64,000 nt of DNA from Nostoc sp. FACHB-280. Its GTDB lineage: Bacteria; Cyanobacteriota; Cyanobacteriia; Cyanobacteriales; Nostocaceae. Each line of letters begins with the position of its first letter. Position 1 is the first letter of the stretch. This document shows, piece by piece, positions 16,858-25,420 of this stretch. Position numbers and translations under genes: made by a program. The notes beneath the pieces were generated by a model that was given only the letters and a program-made list of their open reading frames with translations, was not told the DNA's origin and ran no database searches. The DNA lies in assembly GCF_014697615.1 (NCBI RefSeq), contig NZ_JACJSD010000016.1:62001-126000 (forward strand), in the 5' to 3' direction.

Positions 16858-18290
16858 ATACCATAACTATCGCCTGGATTGGCTTACCATTTTTTATTGG
16901 GTTCGTGATTTATTTGCTGCCCAAACTAGACCGCTATCTCGCCTTGGCTATGGCTTTTGCTTCGGCGGGATATGCCTTACAGCTATTTATCACACCGCCC
17001 ATAACTCTCAAGTTACTAGATAATTTTGGTGTAACTTTAACAGTAGACCAATTAAGCGGCTACTTTATTTTGACCAATGCTTTGGTAACAGCCGCAGTCA
17101 TTCTTTATTGTTGGCAAAGCGACAAAACAGCTTTTTTTTACGCCCAGACAATCATTTTGCATGGTAGTGTGAATGCTGCCTTTGTCGGTTCAGATTTGAT
17201 TAGTTTATACGTCGCCCTAGAGGTAAGTGGCATTGCAGCGTTTCTGTTGATTGCCTATCCCCGCACTGATCGTTCGATTTGGGTAGGCTTGCGCTATTTG
17301 TTTGTCAGTAACGTGGCAATGCTATTTTATCTCATCGGTGCGGTGTTAGTCTATCAGGCTGATCATTCCTTTAGTTTTACAGGGTTGCGAGTCGCACCGC
17401 CAGAAGCACTGGCATTGATATTTTTGGGACTCTTGACAAAAGGCGGAATTTTTGTATCAGGCTTGTGGTTGCCATTGACTCACTCGGAATCAGAAACACC
17501 AGTATCGGCATTGATGTCGGGAGTTGTCGTGAAAGCTGCCGTTTATCCCTTGGTGCGATGTGCGCTGATGGTGGCAGAAGTTGACCCGATAGTGAGAATC
17601 TTTGGCGTTGGTACTGCACTTTTGGGCGTGTTTTATGCCGTCTTGGAAAAAGATACTAAGCGAATGCTGGCGTTTCACACAGTTTCCCAGTTGGGTTTTA
17701 TTCTCGCAGCGCCAATTGTCGGTGGTTTTTATGCCCTGACTCACGGACTGGTGAAGGCGGCATTGTTCTTGATTGCTGGTAGCTTACCCAGTCGCAACTT
17801 CAAGGAATTGCAAAATCGACCAATCAATACGGCTGTGTGGATTGCTTTAGTCATCGCTAGTTTCTCAATTTCTGGCTTTCCCTTGTTGTCTGGGTTTGGG
17901 GCGAAGGTATTGACAACAAAAAATCTTTTACCTTGGCAAGCGATCGCTATGAATCTAGCCGCCCTCGGAACAGCAATCTCTTTTGCCAAATTCATCTTTC
18001 TGCCCTTTGGGGGAGAAGGCAAGACAAAAGCCAGTTTTTGGGCAGCTATGAGTTTATTAATTGGTGGGCTGTTTATCGCCAATATTGCCTATTACGAGGC
18101 TTACACCGTTGAGAACATCATCAAACCCCTGGTAACCATTGGTATTGGCTGGTTAGCTTACCTGCTAATTTTTAAACGCTTAGTAATTAAGCTACCGCGT
18201 GTACTGGAGCAATTTGATCATCTGATTGGTGTGATGAGTTTAGTGTTAATGCTGCTGTTCTGGAAGGGATTTGCATGGTTGCCTATCTAA
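16854..18290 (+). CDS. mrpD: Mrp antiporter subunit D (NuoM/NuoL-like)
   Basis: 478 residues, about 14 membrane helices, proton-antiporter domain of the NuoL/M/N type. Visible motifs are ALEVSGIAAFLLIAYPR (with the conserved membrane glutamate), GLLTKGGIFVSGLWLPLTHS (membrane lysine) and KDTKRMLAFHTVSQLGFIL. Only one NuoL/M-like subunit is present in the operon, so this protein must provide the antiporter channel. Overlaps mrpC by 4 bases and mrpE by 16. Confidence 0.9.
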   Translation: MNTITIAWIGLPFFIGFVIYLLPKLDRYLALAMAFASAGYALQLFITPPITLKLLDNFGVTLTVDQLSGYFILTNALVTAAVILYCWQSDKTAFFYAQTIILHGSVNAAFVGSDLISLYVALEVSGIAAFLLIAYPRTDRSIWVGLRYLFVSNVAMLFYLIGAVLVYQADHSFSFTGLRVAPPEALALIFLGLLTKGGIFVSGLWLPLTHSESETPVSALMSGVVVKAAVYPLVRCALMVAEVDPIVRIFGVGTALLGVFYAVLEKDTKRMLAFHTVSQLGFILAAPIVGGFYALTHGLVKAALFLIAGSLPSRNFKELQNRPINTAVWIALVIASFSISGFPLLSGFGAKVLTTKNLLPWQAIAMNLAALGTAISFAKFIFLPFGGEGKTKASFWAAMSLLIGGLFIANIAYYEAYTVENIIKPLVTIGIGWLAYLLIFKRLVIKLPRVLEQFDHLIGVMSLVLMLLFWKGFAWLPI

Positions 18291-18664
18291 ATCTGATATT
18301 GCGATTGGCGATTTGGTTTTTGCTGACTGCTAACTTCAGTGTGGCAAATATCATTATTGGCGTAAGCATCGCCCTGTTACTGCCCGGTTTGCCTAAAGTC
18401 TCAGGCACGTTAAAAGATTGGCTACGTGTGCTATGGGAAATTATTGTCGCCATTCCCCAAGCTTATGTAGAAGCCTTTGAAATTATCTTCCGTCCCCATA
18501 ACTACGAAGAAGTAACACTCGAACAAGTCAAACCACGCCGCACTCCCGGACTGATATTCCTCGATATCTTTTTGATTACCTTTACACCTAAGACCATTGT
18601 TTTGAAATATCACGAAGCAGGCTGGTACGAAGTTCACTGGGTACGCCGGAGGAAAAAGGTATGA
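18275..18664 (+). CDS. mrpE: Mrp antiporter subunit E
   Basis: 129 residues. Two N-terminal membrane helices (NLILRLAIWFLLTANFSVAN) followed by a cytoplasmic domain ending YHEAGWYEVHWVRRRKKV, matching MrpE/MnhE length and layout. Start ATG 18275 lies within the end of mrpD; the stop overlaps the mrpF start (ATGA). MrpE is needed for assembly or activity of the complex in characterised systems. Confidence 0.85.
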   Translation: MVAYLNLILRLAIWFLLTANFSVANIIIGVSIALLLPGLPKVSGTLKDWLRVLWEIIVAIPQAYVEAFEIIFRPHNYEEVTLEQVKPRRTPGLIFLDIFLITFTPKTIVLKYHEAGWYEVHWVRRRKKV

Positions 18665-18927
18665 TTTTGAATCTGCTGTTGTTTGCCATGATGGCGGCAC
18701 TACTCATCCCCATGTATGAGGCTTGGCAGGAAGATGATATTTGGCAAAAAATGTTGGCATTTGCCAGTATTTCCACCAAAGCAGCCATCATGATTTTAGT
18801 TGTTTCTGTCTTGCGTGATGATTGGATGATTGGTGTGGTGGGGGTGATTATCCTGAGTGTGGGAAATGCGGCCTTGATGCTGTTAGCCCAAGTCATCAAA
18901 CGGATGAGTGATGTTTTGCAAGAGTGA
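18661..18927 (+). CDS. mrpF: Mrp antiporter subunit F
   Basis: 88 residues, three membrane helices (LLLFAMMAALLIPMYEAW; KAAIMILVVSVLRDD; VVGVIILSVGNAALMLLAQV). Length and operon position fit MrpF/MnhF. Ends two bases before the mrpG start. Confidence 0.8.
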   Translation: MILNLLLFAMMAALLIPMYEAWQEDDIWQKMLAFASISTKAAIMILVVSVLRDDWMIGVVGVIILSVGNAALMLLAQVIKRMSDVLQE

Positions 18928-18930
18928 ATT

Positions 18931-19209
18931 ATGATCAACGCACTGAGTTATTTCTGCATTGGTTTAGGCGTTTTCTTTTGGTTTTGGGGGACTTTTCCCT
19001 TGTTGGGCGATCGCTCGGTATTATTCAAACTGCATGGTCTGACAGTAGCAGATACCCTCGGCTCGATGAGTATCATTGTCGGATTGTTACTGAAGATACC
19101 CAGTGAGTGGCCGCTACTGCTTTTGGCGTTCATTTCCCTGGCAATGTGGAATACTATGCTGGGATATGTTTTGGCTTACTGTTCCAGTAGTGAGGAAAGC
19201 CATGACTGA
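18931..19209 (+). CDS. mrpG: Mrp antiporter subunit G
   Basis: 92 residues with three membrane helices and the family motif DRSVLFKLHGLTVADTLGSM, equivalent to the RxLHa--DTLG motif of MrpG/PhaG. Stop overlaps the next gene by eight bases. Confidence 0.85.
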   Translation: MINALSYFCIGLGVFFWFWGTFPLLGDRSVLFKLHGLTVADTLGSMSIIVGLLLKIPSEWPLLLLAFISLAMWNTMLGYVLAYCSSSEESHD

Positions 19210-19792
19210 TAACTATATCTATGTGATCATTCCTCTGCTGCCCTTGGCTGCATCTATGGTGATCTTTCAATCCAATCCCTACCATGCCTTGGTAATGCGG
19301 GGAATCTTGGGAGCGATCGCTGCATTTGTATATACCATTTTAGGGGCGGCTGATGTGGCTTTGACTGAGGCCTTGGTGGGGACAATGTTGGCGATTACGC
19401 TGTATGCGATCGCAGTACGTTCATCACTAGTTCTGCGTCTGGGATTACTTCAGGAAGATGAAAATGCAGACTTTAAGCCACTGATTGAGAGTTTCCGCAC
19501 AATTTTTAGCAAACGTTATTATCTCCGCCTAGAACTAGTGCCATACACAGATATAGAAACCTTAAATCAGGCATTAAACAACAAAGAAGTCCATGCAATT
19601 TGTCTACCACAGGCAAAACATGATCCTCAAGATGAAGAAACGCAACCATATCAAACCATCACCAGAATCCGCCGCATTTATGACATCATGCACACTCAAC
19701 TGAAATCACCAATTAGCAGTTTGAGCTATGTCAGTACATCACCAACCAACACACCAGATTTAAAAACACCTGTTTTGGGAGAGCATTCATGA
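19202..19792 (+). CDS. Short MrpA-like subunit (DUF4040/MbhD domain) with soluble tail
   Basis: 196 residues from ATG 19202 (MTDNYIYVIIPLLPLAA). The first about 85 residues carry three helices and the motif GAADVALTEALVGTMLAITL found in the C-terminal part of MrpA and in MbhD of archaeal hydrogenases. Residues about 90-196 are a soluble tail (PYTDIETLNQALNNKEVHAI ...) I do not recognise. The large NuoL-like N-terminal domain of MrpA (about 500 residues) is absent, as in some other cyanobacterial Mrp operons. Confidence 0.75.
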   Translation: MTDNYIYVIIPLLPLAASMVIFQSNPYHALVMRGILGAIAAFVYTILGAADVALTEALVGTMLAITLYAIAVRSSLVLRLGLLQEDENADFKPLIESFRTIFSKRYYLRLELVPYTDIETLNQALNNKEVHAICLPQAKHDPQDEETQPYQTITRIRRIYDIMHTQLKSPISSLSYVSTSPTNTPDLKTPVLGEHS

Positions 19793-20454
19793 TGAAATGG
19801 CTCTACATTATTGCCGGAATCGCTTTGTTTGGCAAATTTCTGTTTATTGCTAATCCTACCTTGGATTTACCAGATATCTCAATATTGGAAGTGGTTGTTC
19901 AAGATAGTGGCATACCAAATGCCGTGTCAGGGATTATTTTTCGCAATCGCCTGTATGACACTATTTTTGAAGTGGTGGTATTTACAATCGCCATCATGGG
20001 AGCTAATTTTTTACTGGCGAATGAGAAACCATCGACCACAGTTTATCGTTTCACCGATCAACCTTCAATTGTATTGGCCAGGTTGGGTGCGACTATCGCT
20101 GCTTTAGTCAGTATCGAACTAGGGATTCGCGGACACCTCAGCCCTGGTGGTGGTTTTGCCGCCGGGGTGGCTGGTGGAACAGCAATTGGCTTAGTGGCAA
20201 TTACCTCATCCCCAGAGTGGATGCAAGCAATTTACCAACGCTGGCAAGCTGCTACATGGGAGAAAATTTCGGTATTAGTTTTTGTGGTTTTGGCGGTGAT
20301 TAATTTGTCTGGTGTTGAATTACCGCACGGGGAGATGGGCGCACTAATTAGTGGCGGTTTTATTCCTCTACTCAATTTGTTAGTTGCAGTCAAAGTTGCT
20401 TTGGGTTCCTGGGCGGTGATTTTGATTTTTATTCGTTATCGAGGATTGTTGTAA
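19789..20454 (+). CDS. mrpB: Mrp antiporter subunit B (MnhB domain)
   Basis: 221 residues. The N-terminal 75 residues carry two helices; the MnhB-type domain follows with ELGIRGHLSPGGGFAAGVAG (the invariant GHxSPGGGFqaG motif, about residues 105-124) and three more helices. Start overlaps the preceding stop (ATGATGA). Last gene of the operon, followed by a large inverted repeat that may end transcription. Confidence 0.88.
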   Translation: MMKWLYIIAGIALFGKFLFIANPTLDLPDISILEVVVQDSGIPNAVSGIIFRNRLYDTIFEVVVFTIAIMGANFLLANEKPSTTVYRFTDQPSIVLARLGATIAALVSIELGIRGHLSPGGGFAAGVAGGTAIGLVAITSSPEWMQAIYQRWQAATWEKISVLVFVVLAVINLSGVELPHGEMGALISGGFIPLLNLLVAVKVALGSWAVILIFIRYRGLL

Positions 20455-20829
20455 TACAAAATTTCAGACAATCACAGAGACAGGGACTTTCATCCTAGTG
20501 AGGTATGTTCTTCTAAGTAAGTCGTCATGAATATTTATCATCAGGATAAGGCAGGAGGCAGGAGTAAAGAGGCTTTTAGCTTAGTTAATCTTTGGCCACA
20601 TAGTTAGGTTTTTTCCTACCGACTTACTTAGTCTCCAGTTTCTATTACCTATATGCTTGTACGGCACATATCAATAGTGCAGTAATGTAGCATTGATATA
20701 CAAATTTATATCAATGCTACATTATGGAAAATAAGACTAAAATTTTTAATGAAAAAATAACTTGAATTAGCATACTCAAAAATACATAGTAAATGTGCGA
20801 TCGCATACCTGCCTGCCGGAATAAAGTAA
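20455..20829. other. Convergent intergenic region
   Basis: 375 bases between two stop codons. Contains the 18-bp-arm inverted repeat (20683-20724) and a GGCAGGAGGCAGG-type short repeat at about 20550. No gene seen. Confidence 0.45.
20683..20724. repeat. Perfect inverted repeat, 18-bp arms
   Basis: TAATGTAGCATTGATATA and its exact complement flank a 6-base loop (CAAATT). It lies between the convergent mrpB and the 20830 gene, so a bidirectional transcription stop is plausible although there is no long T run; it could also be a short mobile palindrome. Confidence 0.7.
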
Positions 20830-21300
20830 CTACTGTCCTGATGTCCAACTTCGTAGTTTAGTTAGTGCAGGTTTAGAAGGTGTAGACAAATTGAGTCGGT
20901 ATTGAAATATTGGGACATAGGAACCATTACCCTCGCGGACAGTAACGAGAAAAGCTGTTTTATTGCGTGGGTCTTTGCTGATTTTATCAATGTAACCAGA
21001 CTGTATTTGTTTTATGTCTAAAGGTTTTGCTTGTTTAAATCCTGGTTTTGAAATACAAACAATAGTACTTCCATCTTGATATCTACCTGAGTAAAACCAA
21101 TATGTTTGCCCTTTGGTTTGAAATTCGGATTTATAGAAAACAGTAAACCTGTCAAATTCATTTAATTGCTGATTTTGTTTACAGTTATTGTCAATGTATA
21201 TTTCTTGAGCAACAGTTGGAGGACTGGAGAATAAAGCTATTATTAAACTGAGAGTAAGTCCAGAGAATAGTTTTGTTTTAGACATAAATTTATTAATCAA
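20830..21300 (-). CDS. Hypothetical exported protein
   Basis: 156 residues from a TTG at 21300 (GAGAGAA ribosome site 5 bases away) or 151 from ATG 21285. Signal peptide: KLFSGLTLSLIIALFSSPPT followed by VAQ, cleavage expected near residue 31. The mature part has two cysteines and aromatic-rich strands (QTYWFYSGRYQDGSTIVCIS), compatible with a small periplasmic beta domain. No family recognised. Confidence 0.55.
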   Translation of the reverse strand: MINKFMSKTKLFSGLTLSLIIALFSSPPTVAQEIYIDNNCKQNQQLNEFDRFTVFYKSEFQTKGQTYWFYSGRYQDGSTIVCISKPGFKQAKPLDIKQIQSGYIDKISKDPRNKTAFLVTVREGNGSYVPIFQYRLNLSTPSKPALTKLRSWTSGQ

Positions 21301-21518
21301 AAGTTCTCTCTAAGAATCATACTGCTTGAACTGCAAACTTCTTTAAACAACATCTCCAAACAACTGGTAAATTCTGAGGAGCGATCGCTCAGAAATAATC
21401 TGACTGTGAAAAAATGGTAGAAAGCACCCTGAAGGTTGCGGATGATGGGAGTTTAATTTTGTTTGCGGTGGGTTAGCGATCGCCTAACCCATCCCTGTTA
21501 AGATTAAAAATTTAAGAT

Positions 21519-22001
21519 TTATTCTTCGTCATCTTCACATTCTTCGTCGTCTTCCTCATCTTCATCTGCGCCAAATATTTCATCTATGAGTTCTTGAGCG
21601 CGTTCGTTGGAAATATTCAACGCCTCTTGTAACTCCGAAATATAATTTTGTTCTTCATCAGGTACTTCTTGATCAATACCTACTACCAAAATGGCAGTGA
21701 TGTATGCAGCTTCCCGATAACCTCTGTTGGGTAAGGATTCAATGGCTTTGACAATTAATTCTTCTGGATCTTCTTCTTCTAGCAGGCTGGTTAAGGTTTC
21801 GCCTAATTCGTCAAAATCTTCTTCCTCATAATCTTCAAATTGGGCAATTTCGCCTAGCATTTCGCTCAAGGCATATTCTTCTGCGTTAGAAATACCTTCA
21901 CCATCAGATGCGGCGGAAAATAGTCCGATCAGAGCGATCGCAACTTCTGGTTCTAAAGCTACTGAACTGGCGCTACGGCCTTTAGGCAAACGTCTAGACA
22001 T
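21519..22001 (-). CDS. TerB-like acidic protein
   Basis: 160 residues from ATG 22001 (MSRRLPKGRSASSVALEPEV), preceded by AGGA; the frame opens 13 codons further left without a ribosome site. Helical, very acidic, with PEVAIALIGLFSAASDGEGI at the start of a TerB-type (tellurite-resistance B) seven-helix domain and IVVGID-like core helices. The C-terminal tail is almost purely Asp/Glu (DEDEEDDEECEDDEE). TerB-like domains bind metal ions in studied members; no direct role can be stated here. Monocistronic. Confidence 0.65.
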   Translation of the reverse strand: MSRRLPKGRSASSVALEPEVAIALIGLFSAASDGEGISNAEEYALSEMLGEIAQFEDYEEEDFDELGETLTSLLEEEDPEELIVKAIESLPNRGYREAAYITAILVVGIDQEVPDEEQNYISELQEALNISNERAQELIDEIFGADEDEEDDEECEDDEE

Positions 22002-22367
22002 AAAAATCCTATAAAAGTTTGATACTGCGTCAAAAAGCAATCTCTAAGGCTGGAAATCGCTTCCACATTAGCATTCCCAAAAAAATACGAAAAAACACAG
22101 ATGCTTTTGTTTTTTTTGTAAACTTTTTTATATAGCAGAAGGCAGAAGCCAGGAGGCAGAAGGCAGGAGGTAAAAGTATTACTATGCCAGTCATTCAAGC
22201 TTTCAAGTTGTCCTAACATCTCACCGTTGTTATATATCTTGTACCAAGGAACTGAAGTGAAGCCTCAGCTAAACGGACAAAACTCTCTTGTATAGGTTTC
22301 AAAGGCGTAACTTTACCCCGTATCATGTTTGCTTAATCACGGCAAGTTAATAAACCTAATTTAATCA
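22002..22367. other. Intergenic region with GGCAGAAGGCAGGAG repeats
   Basis: 366 bases between divergent genes. About 22130-22170 consists of AGAAGGCAG/AGGAGGCAG units, the short tandem repetitive sequence of filamentous cyanobacteria that recurs at about 28488-28520, 34170-34250 and 34535-34560. No gene seen. Confidence 0.5.
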
Positions 22368-22988
22368 ATGGTTTCTATAACTATCAAATATGGATACTTA
22401 TGGCGAGTTCTGGGACGAGCTGCTGAATATAACAGATTTGTGTTTGTCCCGGTTTTAGGCGAATTATACGACGGAATCAACATTAGACCTTATCGTAGAC
22501 AAGAAGAAACTCCCACATTTCCGCTAACAGACTACATAGACAATCAACTACCAAAAATTATCGAGCGTTGTCGTCACAAATGCGGCAAAATCGCTGATGC
22601 TGTGTGGGTGCGTGGTAGAATTCCGCCAATATTTGGCTTTACACCTTTAAGTTTGCCATTTGCAGACTATAAATACGCGCTGCTAGAGCAAACATTCATG
22701 GCTTGTCAGCAATCTTCTGTAAATAATGATTGGGTAGCATATCCATTTGTTTGTGAAGACTATGATTTAAGTGTTGGGTTACGGTTTATTCCAGATACTT
22801 CATTAACGGAAGTATATCAATCTATTGCCAAAGCATTTTGGGAATTACTGCTGCTGGAACCTAATCATGTTCACCCGTTTTGTGATGGTTACGTACATTA
22901 CAATGAATTGGATGATGAAGAATGGTTACTTGTAGCTTTAACAAATAGGCGCTGTATTATCGAGTTCTCAGATTCTATTGATTTTTGA
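22368..22988 (+). CDS. Hypothetical protein
   Basis: 206 residues, soluble, aromatic-rich, neutral to acidic, without signal peptide or membrane segment. Visible stretches are FVFVPVLGELYDGINIRPYR, a cysteine pair in ERCRHKCGKIADAVW, and PNHVHPFCDGYVHYNELDDE near the C-terminus. I do not recognise the family. It is followed 61 bases later by another small gene on the same strand. The size and pairing recall immunity-type proteins but there is no toxin nearby to support that. Confidence 0.6.
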   Translation: MVSITIKYGYLWRVLGRAAEYNRFVFVPVLGELYDGINIRPYRRQEETPTFPLTDYIDNQLPKIIERCRHKCGKIADAVWVRGRIPPIFGFTPLSLPFADYKYALLEQTFMACQQSSVNNDWVAYPFVCEDYDLSVGLRFIPDTSLTEVYQSIAKAFWELLLLEPNHVHPFCDGYVHYNELDDEEWLLVALTNRRCIIEFSDSIDF

Positions 22989-23049
22989 TTGGTTAGGAAA
23001 TAATTAAAAATTTCGCCAAAATAATTATATTTAGTTGGAATGACAAATA

Positions 23050-23370
23050 ATGAATTTCTCATTTCAGACTGATGCAGATACTGTACGATTATTTCAAATA
23101 GTTGTTTGGTGTCTCAAGAAATACTTCTTCTATACAGATGATTTAGCTGTAGAAGTTATCAACAGTTACTATACAAAAAATTCAAACATACATGATGATG
23201 ACTTTTATCACCATGAAATGCCATTTAGAGTGGCGCTAAGAGTTCATTATTTTGAGGTTTTGCAGGGAGAAGCTAATAAATTTCATGACTGGATTAGAGA
23301 ATCTGATTATAATTCTACTCCTAGAGAAGTCATCAATTATTTTCAACAACATTATTTTGTGAATAAGTAA
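23050..23370 (+). CDS. Hypothetical protein
   Basis: 106 residues, soluble, rich in Tyr, Phe, His and Asp (TKNSNIHDDDFYHHEMPFR). No recognised domain. Probably cotranscribed with the gene upstream. Confidence 0.55.
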   Translation: MNFSFQTDADTVRLFQIVVWCLKKYFFYTDDLAVEVINSYYTKNSNIHDDDFYHHEMPFRVALRVHYFEVLQGEANKFHDWIRESDYNSTPREVINYFQQHYFVNK

Positions 23371-23496
23371 TACCAATTCGTAGGTCGGTTGGAGCGATCG
23401 CGTAACCCAAAAAATTCTGGGTAATGTTTGGTTTTGTTACCCCATCCAACATACTGAAGATGTTTATCGGAATTAAAGTGAACTTTACCACCACAT

Positions 23497-24975
23497 TCAT
23501 TTGTCTATTAATCTGTTATTCTTAAATCTCATAGTCACGTCGGGTTCTGGAAAGCCTTTTTTCCACTTATAATAGGTAAATGTTGTGTCAGAACTCAATT
23601 GACTTCCACCATCTTCTGTCCCCGGTGAACCAATGATTTTCACAACTTCTTCGTAGGTCATTCCATATTTTACTGCTTCATACTCAGCTTGTGTAATTTC
23701 CGACTCTTGTTGGATAGAAATTTCTGGAAAAATTGATGTAATAAAACGAAATATTCCCCACCCAACTGTTAAGGGAAAGCTGAGAGCAATGAAAATTATC
23801 ACTACACCAATCCAGGAATTAGAGCTTTTGGGTTGTGACCTTATATTTGATGTTTTGGCAAAAGCAGGAACAGAATTATAAGAGTTTTCAGCTATTGGTG
23901 TAACTTTTAATTGTTGCGTAATTTGATTTTCTATTAGTAAAATATCCTCGTATTTAAGCTCCCAGCGTTCTATGAATTGATTGAGCTTGTGACGAGTTAT
24001 TTCACTTAAACTAGATTCACGCTGGATGTGACCTAAGAAAATCTGCTTGTATTGTTCCAAGTTATTTTGATAGTTTTTATAGGCTTCTAATACTGCAATT
24101 TCAATATAATTAGCTTCAACTTGAGAAATTCCTAGCTGACTTGATAATTCATCAAGATAGCGGCGATCTGGTGGAAAAATATTGCCATCAGTCAAAACTC
24201 TTTCAACTTCTTTTTGATATCTTCGTTGTGGATCACGAATCCCAGCTTTAACAAGCAAAATTTTGAAGCCCTCTTTGACTGCATAAATTTCGGGCTTCAT
24301 TGCCGGGACAGTTTCTTGTACTCTTTGTTTAGCATAGTTGTGTAATTCATCTACTGCGATCGCTCCATCGCTGTTGGAATCCGCAGCCCCGGTTTCAATT
24401 CCTTCTACTAAATACTGGGTATAAATTGACAGTTCTGTGCCTTTTTGCTCAAAAGAGTATTGAGTAGAAGTTGAGGAAGTCAGTACAACTCGCCCTTCAC
24501 CTCCTAACTGATTGTTCACATTGATTGAACCATCATCTTTAGCTAACAAGTTTTCTGCAAAGGCTCCGCTAAAGCAGCAGTCAAGAATAATAACTTGATG
24601 TCGTGAGCGACTGTTGCTCATGATGTCATGTACAAAAGTTGCAGGAACAGCCGTAGCTTTAACTAATTCTCCTTGAGATGTTTTGCGGGTGAGACGAGTA
24701 GCAAAGTAAAGTTTTCCACTAGAGTCTTTAATCCCATGACCGGAAAAAAAGAGTAACACTAAATCATCTCGTTTACGGTTAGCGAAAAGGTTCTCAATTG
24801 CTTCCTGCATTGCTAATGGTTCAGGGTTAATCAGTGGTTGCACACTATCAAAATTCCCCATTTCAGGATGTAGGAGAACCCTCTGTACAGCTTCCACATC
24901 TTTTGTCGCAGCAGGTAAGGGATTTAACCCTTGTGTGTATTCACTTACACCAATTAGTAAAGCTAACTTTGGCAT
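23497..24975 (-). CDS. Caspase-like (metacaspase-type) protease with C-terminal BamE-like domain
   Basis: 492 residues. Residues 1-245 form a C14 peptidase p20-like domain: LALLIGVSEYTQGLNPLPAA at the start, the catalytic histidine in VLLFFSGHGIKDSS (about H80) and the catalytic cysteine in VIILDCCFSGAFAE (about C132-133). Asp-rich DSNSDGAIAVDELHNYA (about 198-214) looks like an EF-hand-like loop. A helical middle region precedes one membrane helix (SWIGVVIIFIALSFPLTVGW, about 388-407) and a C-terminal small beta domain, YGMTYEEVVKIIGSPGTEDG, of the BamE/SmpA or DUF3862 type. Topology places the protease in the cytoplasm and the BamE-like domain outside. Role (stress response, cell death, defence) not determinable. 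Confidence 0.85.
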   Translation of the reverse strand: MPKLALLIGVSEYTQGLNPLPAATKDVEAVQRVLLHPEMGNFDSVQPLINPEPLAMQEAIENLFANRKRDDLVLLFFSGHGIKDSSGKLYFATRLTRKTSQGELVKATAVPATFVHDIMSNSRSRHQVIILDCCFSGAFAENLLAKDDGSINVNNQLGGEGRVVLTSSTSTQYSFEQKGTELSIYTQYLVEGIETGAADSNSDGAIAVDELHNYAKQRVQETVPAMKPEIYAVKEGFKILLVKAGIRDPQRRYQKEVERVLTDGNIFPPDRRYLDELSSQLGISQVEANYIEIAVLEAYKNYQNNLEQYKQIFLGHIQRESSLSEITRHKLNQFIERWELKYEDILLIENQITQQLKVTPIAENSYNSVPAFAKTSNIRSQPKSSNSWIGVVIIFIALSFPLTVGWGIFRFITSIFPEISIQQESEITQAEYEAVKYGMTYEEVVKIIGSPGTEDGGSQLSSDTTFTYYKWKKGFPEPDVTMRFKNNRLIDK

Positions 24976-25420
24976 TTTAGCTAGTTACCCTGTTACAAAT
25001 GTTTGAGATGGCTCAATTTTTACTACTAATTTTTGACGACTATCAGCCTTAATCCTAAGTTTCCTCCTATTTATTTCTACTTCTGGCGCATAACTTTTTC
25101 CAGATACAGCATTGAAACTCAATAAGGTACACCGCAAAAGAATTAAATCTAGAAATTCTTCTTTTCTCTACCTCCTGGCATATCAGCCAATACAGTTTAG
25201 ATAAGAACCCTAAATTACAACAAAAGCAACAAATAATGACGAATAACTCAATAAAAAACGAAAAAATGATTCTGGAGGGGGTTTGGGGGACGCAACCGTC
25301 CCCCAATCGGGGGCGTGGGGGAGAATCCCCCAAATCTTTCTCATTGTCTTATCAGCAATAATTGTTGAAAAAAAAGGTGGGAAATACCCACCTCAATCTT
25401 TCATTTAAACATTCACTTAA
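24976..25420. other. Intergenic region after guaA
   Basis: 445 bases that separate the guaA stop from the caspase-gene start. Besides the G-rich repeat it contains GGTGGGAAATACCCACC at 25377-25393, just after the guaA stop in the transcription sense, which is preceded by an A run on the plus strand (a T run for leftward transcription) and fits a guaA terminator. Confidence 0.5.
25255..25345. repeat. G-rich hairpin repeat element
   Basis: GGGGGTTTGGGGGACGC, then CCGTCCCCCAATCGGGGG and GGGGGAGAATCCCCC make nested inverted G5/C5 blocks. The composition is unlike its AT-rich surroundings and resembles dispersed G-rich elements of Nostoc genomes. An ORF over it (25067-25333) is an artefact of this repeat. 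Confidence 0.6.

Noticed and set aside
25067-25333. 88-codon minus-strand ORF
   Set aside because: Begins inside the G-rich repeat element and has no family features.
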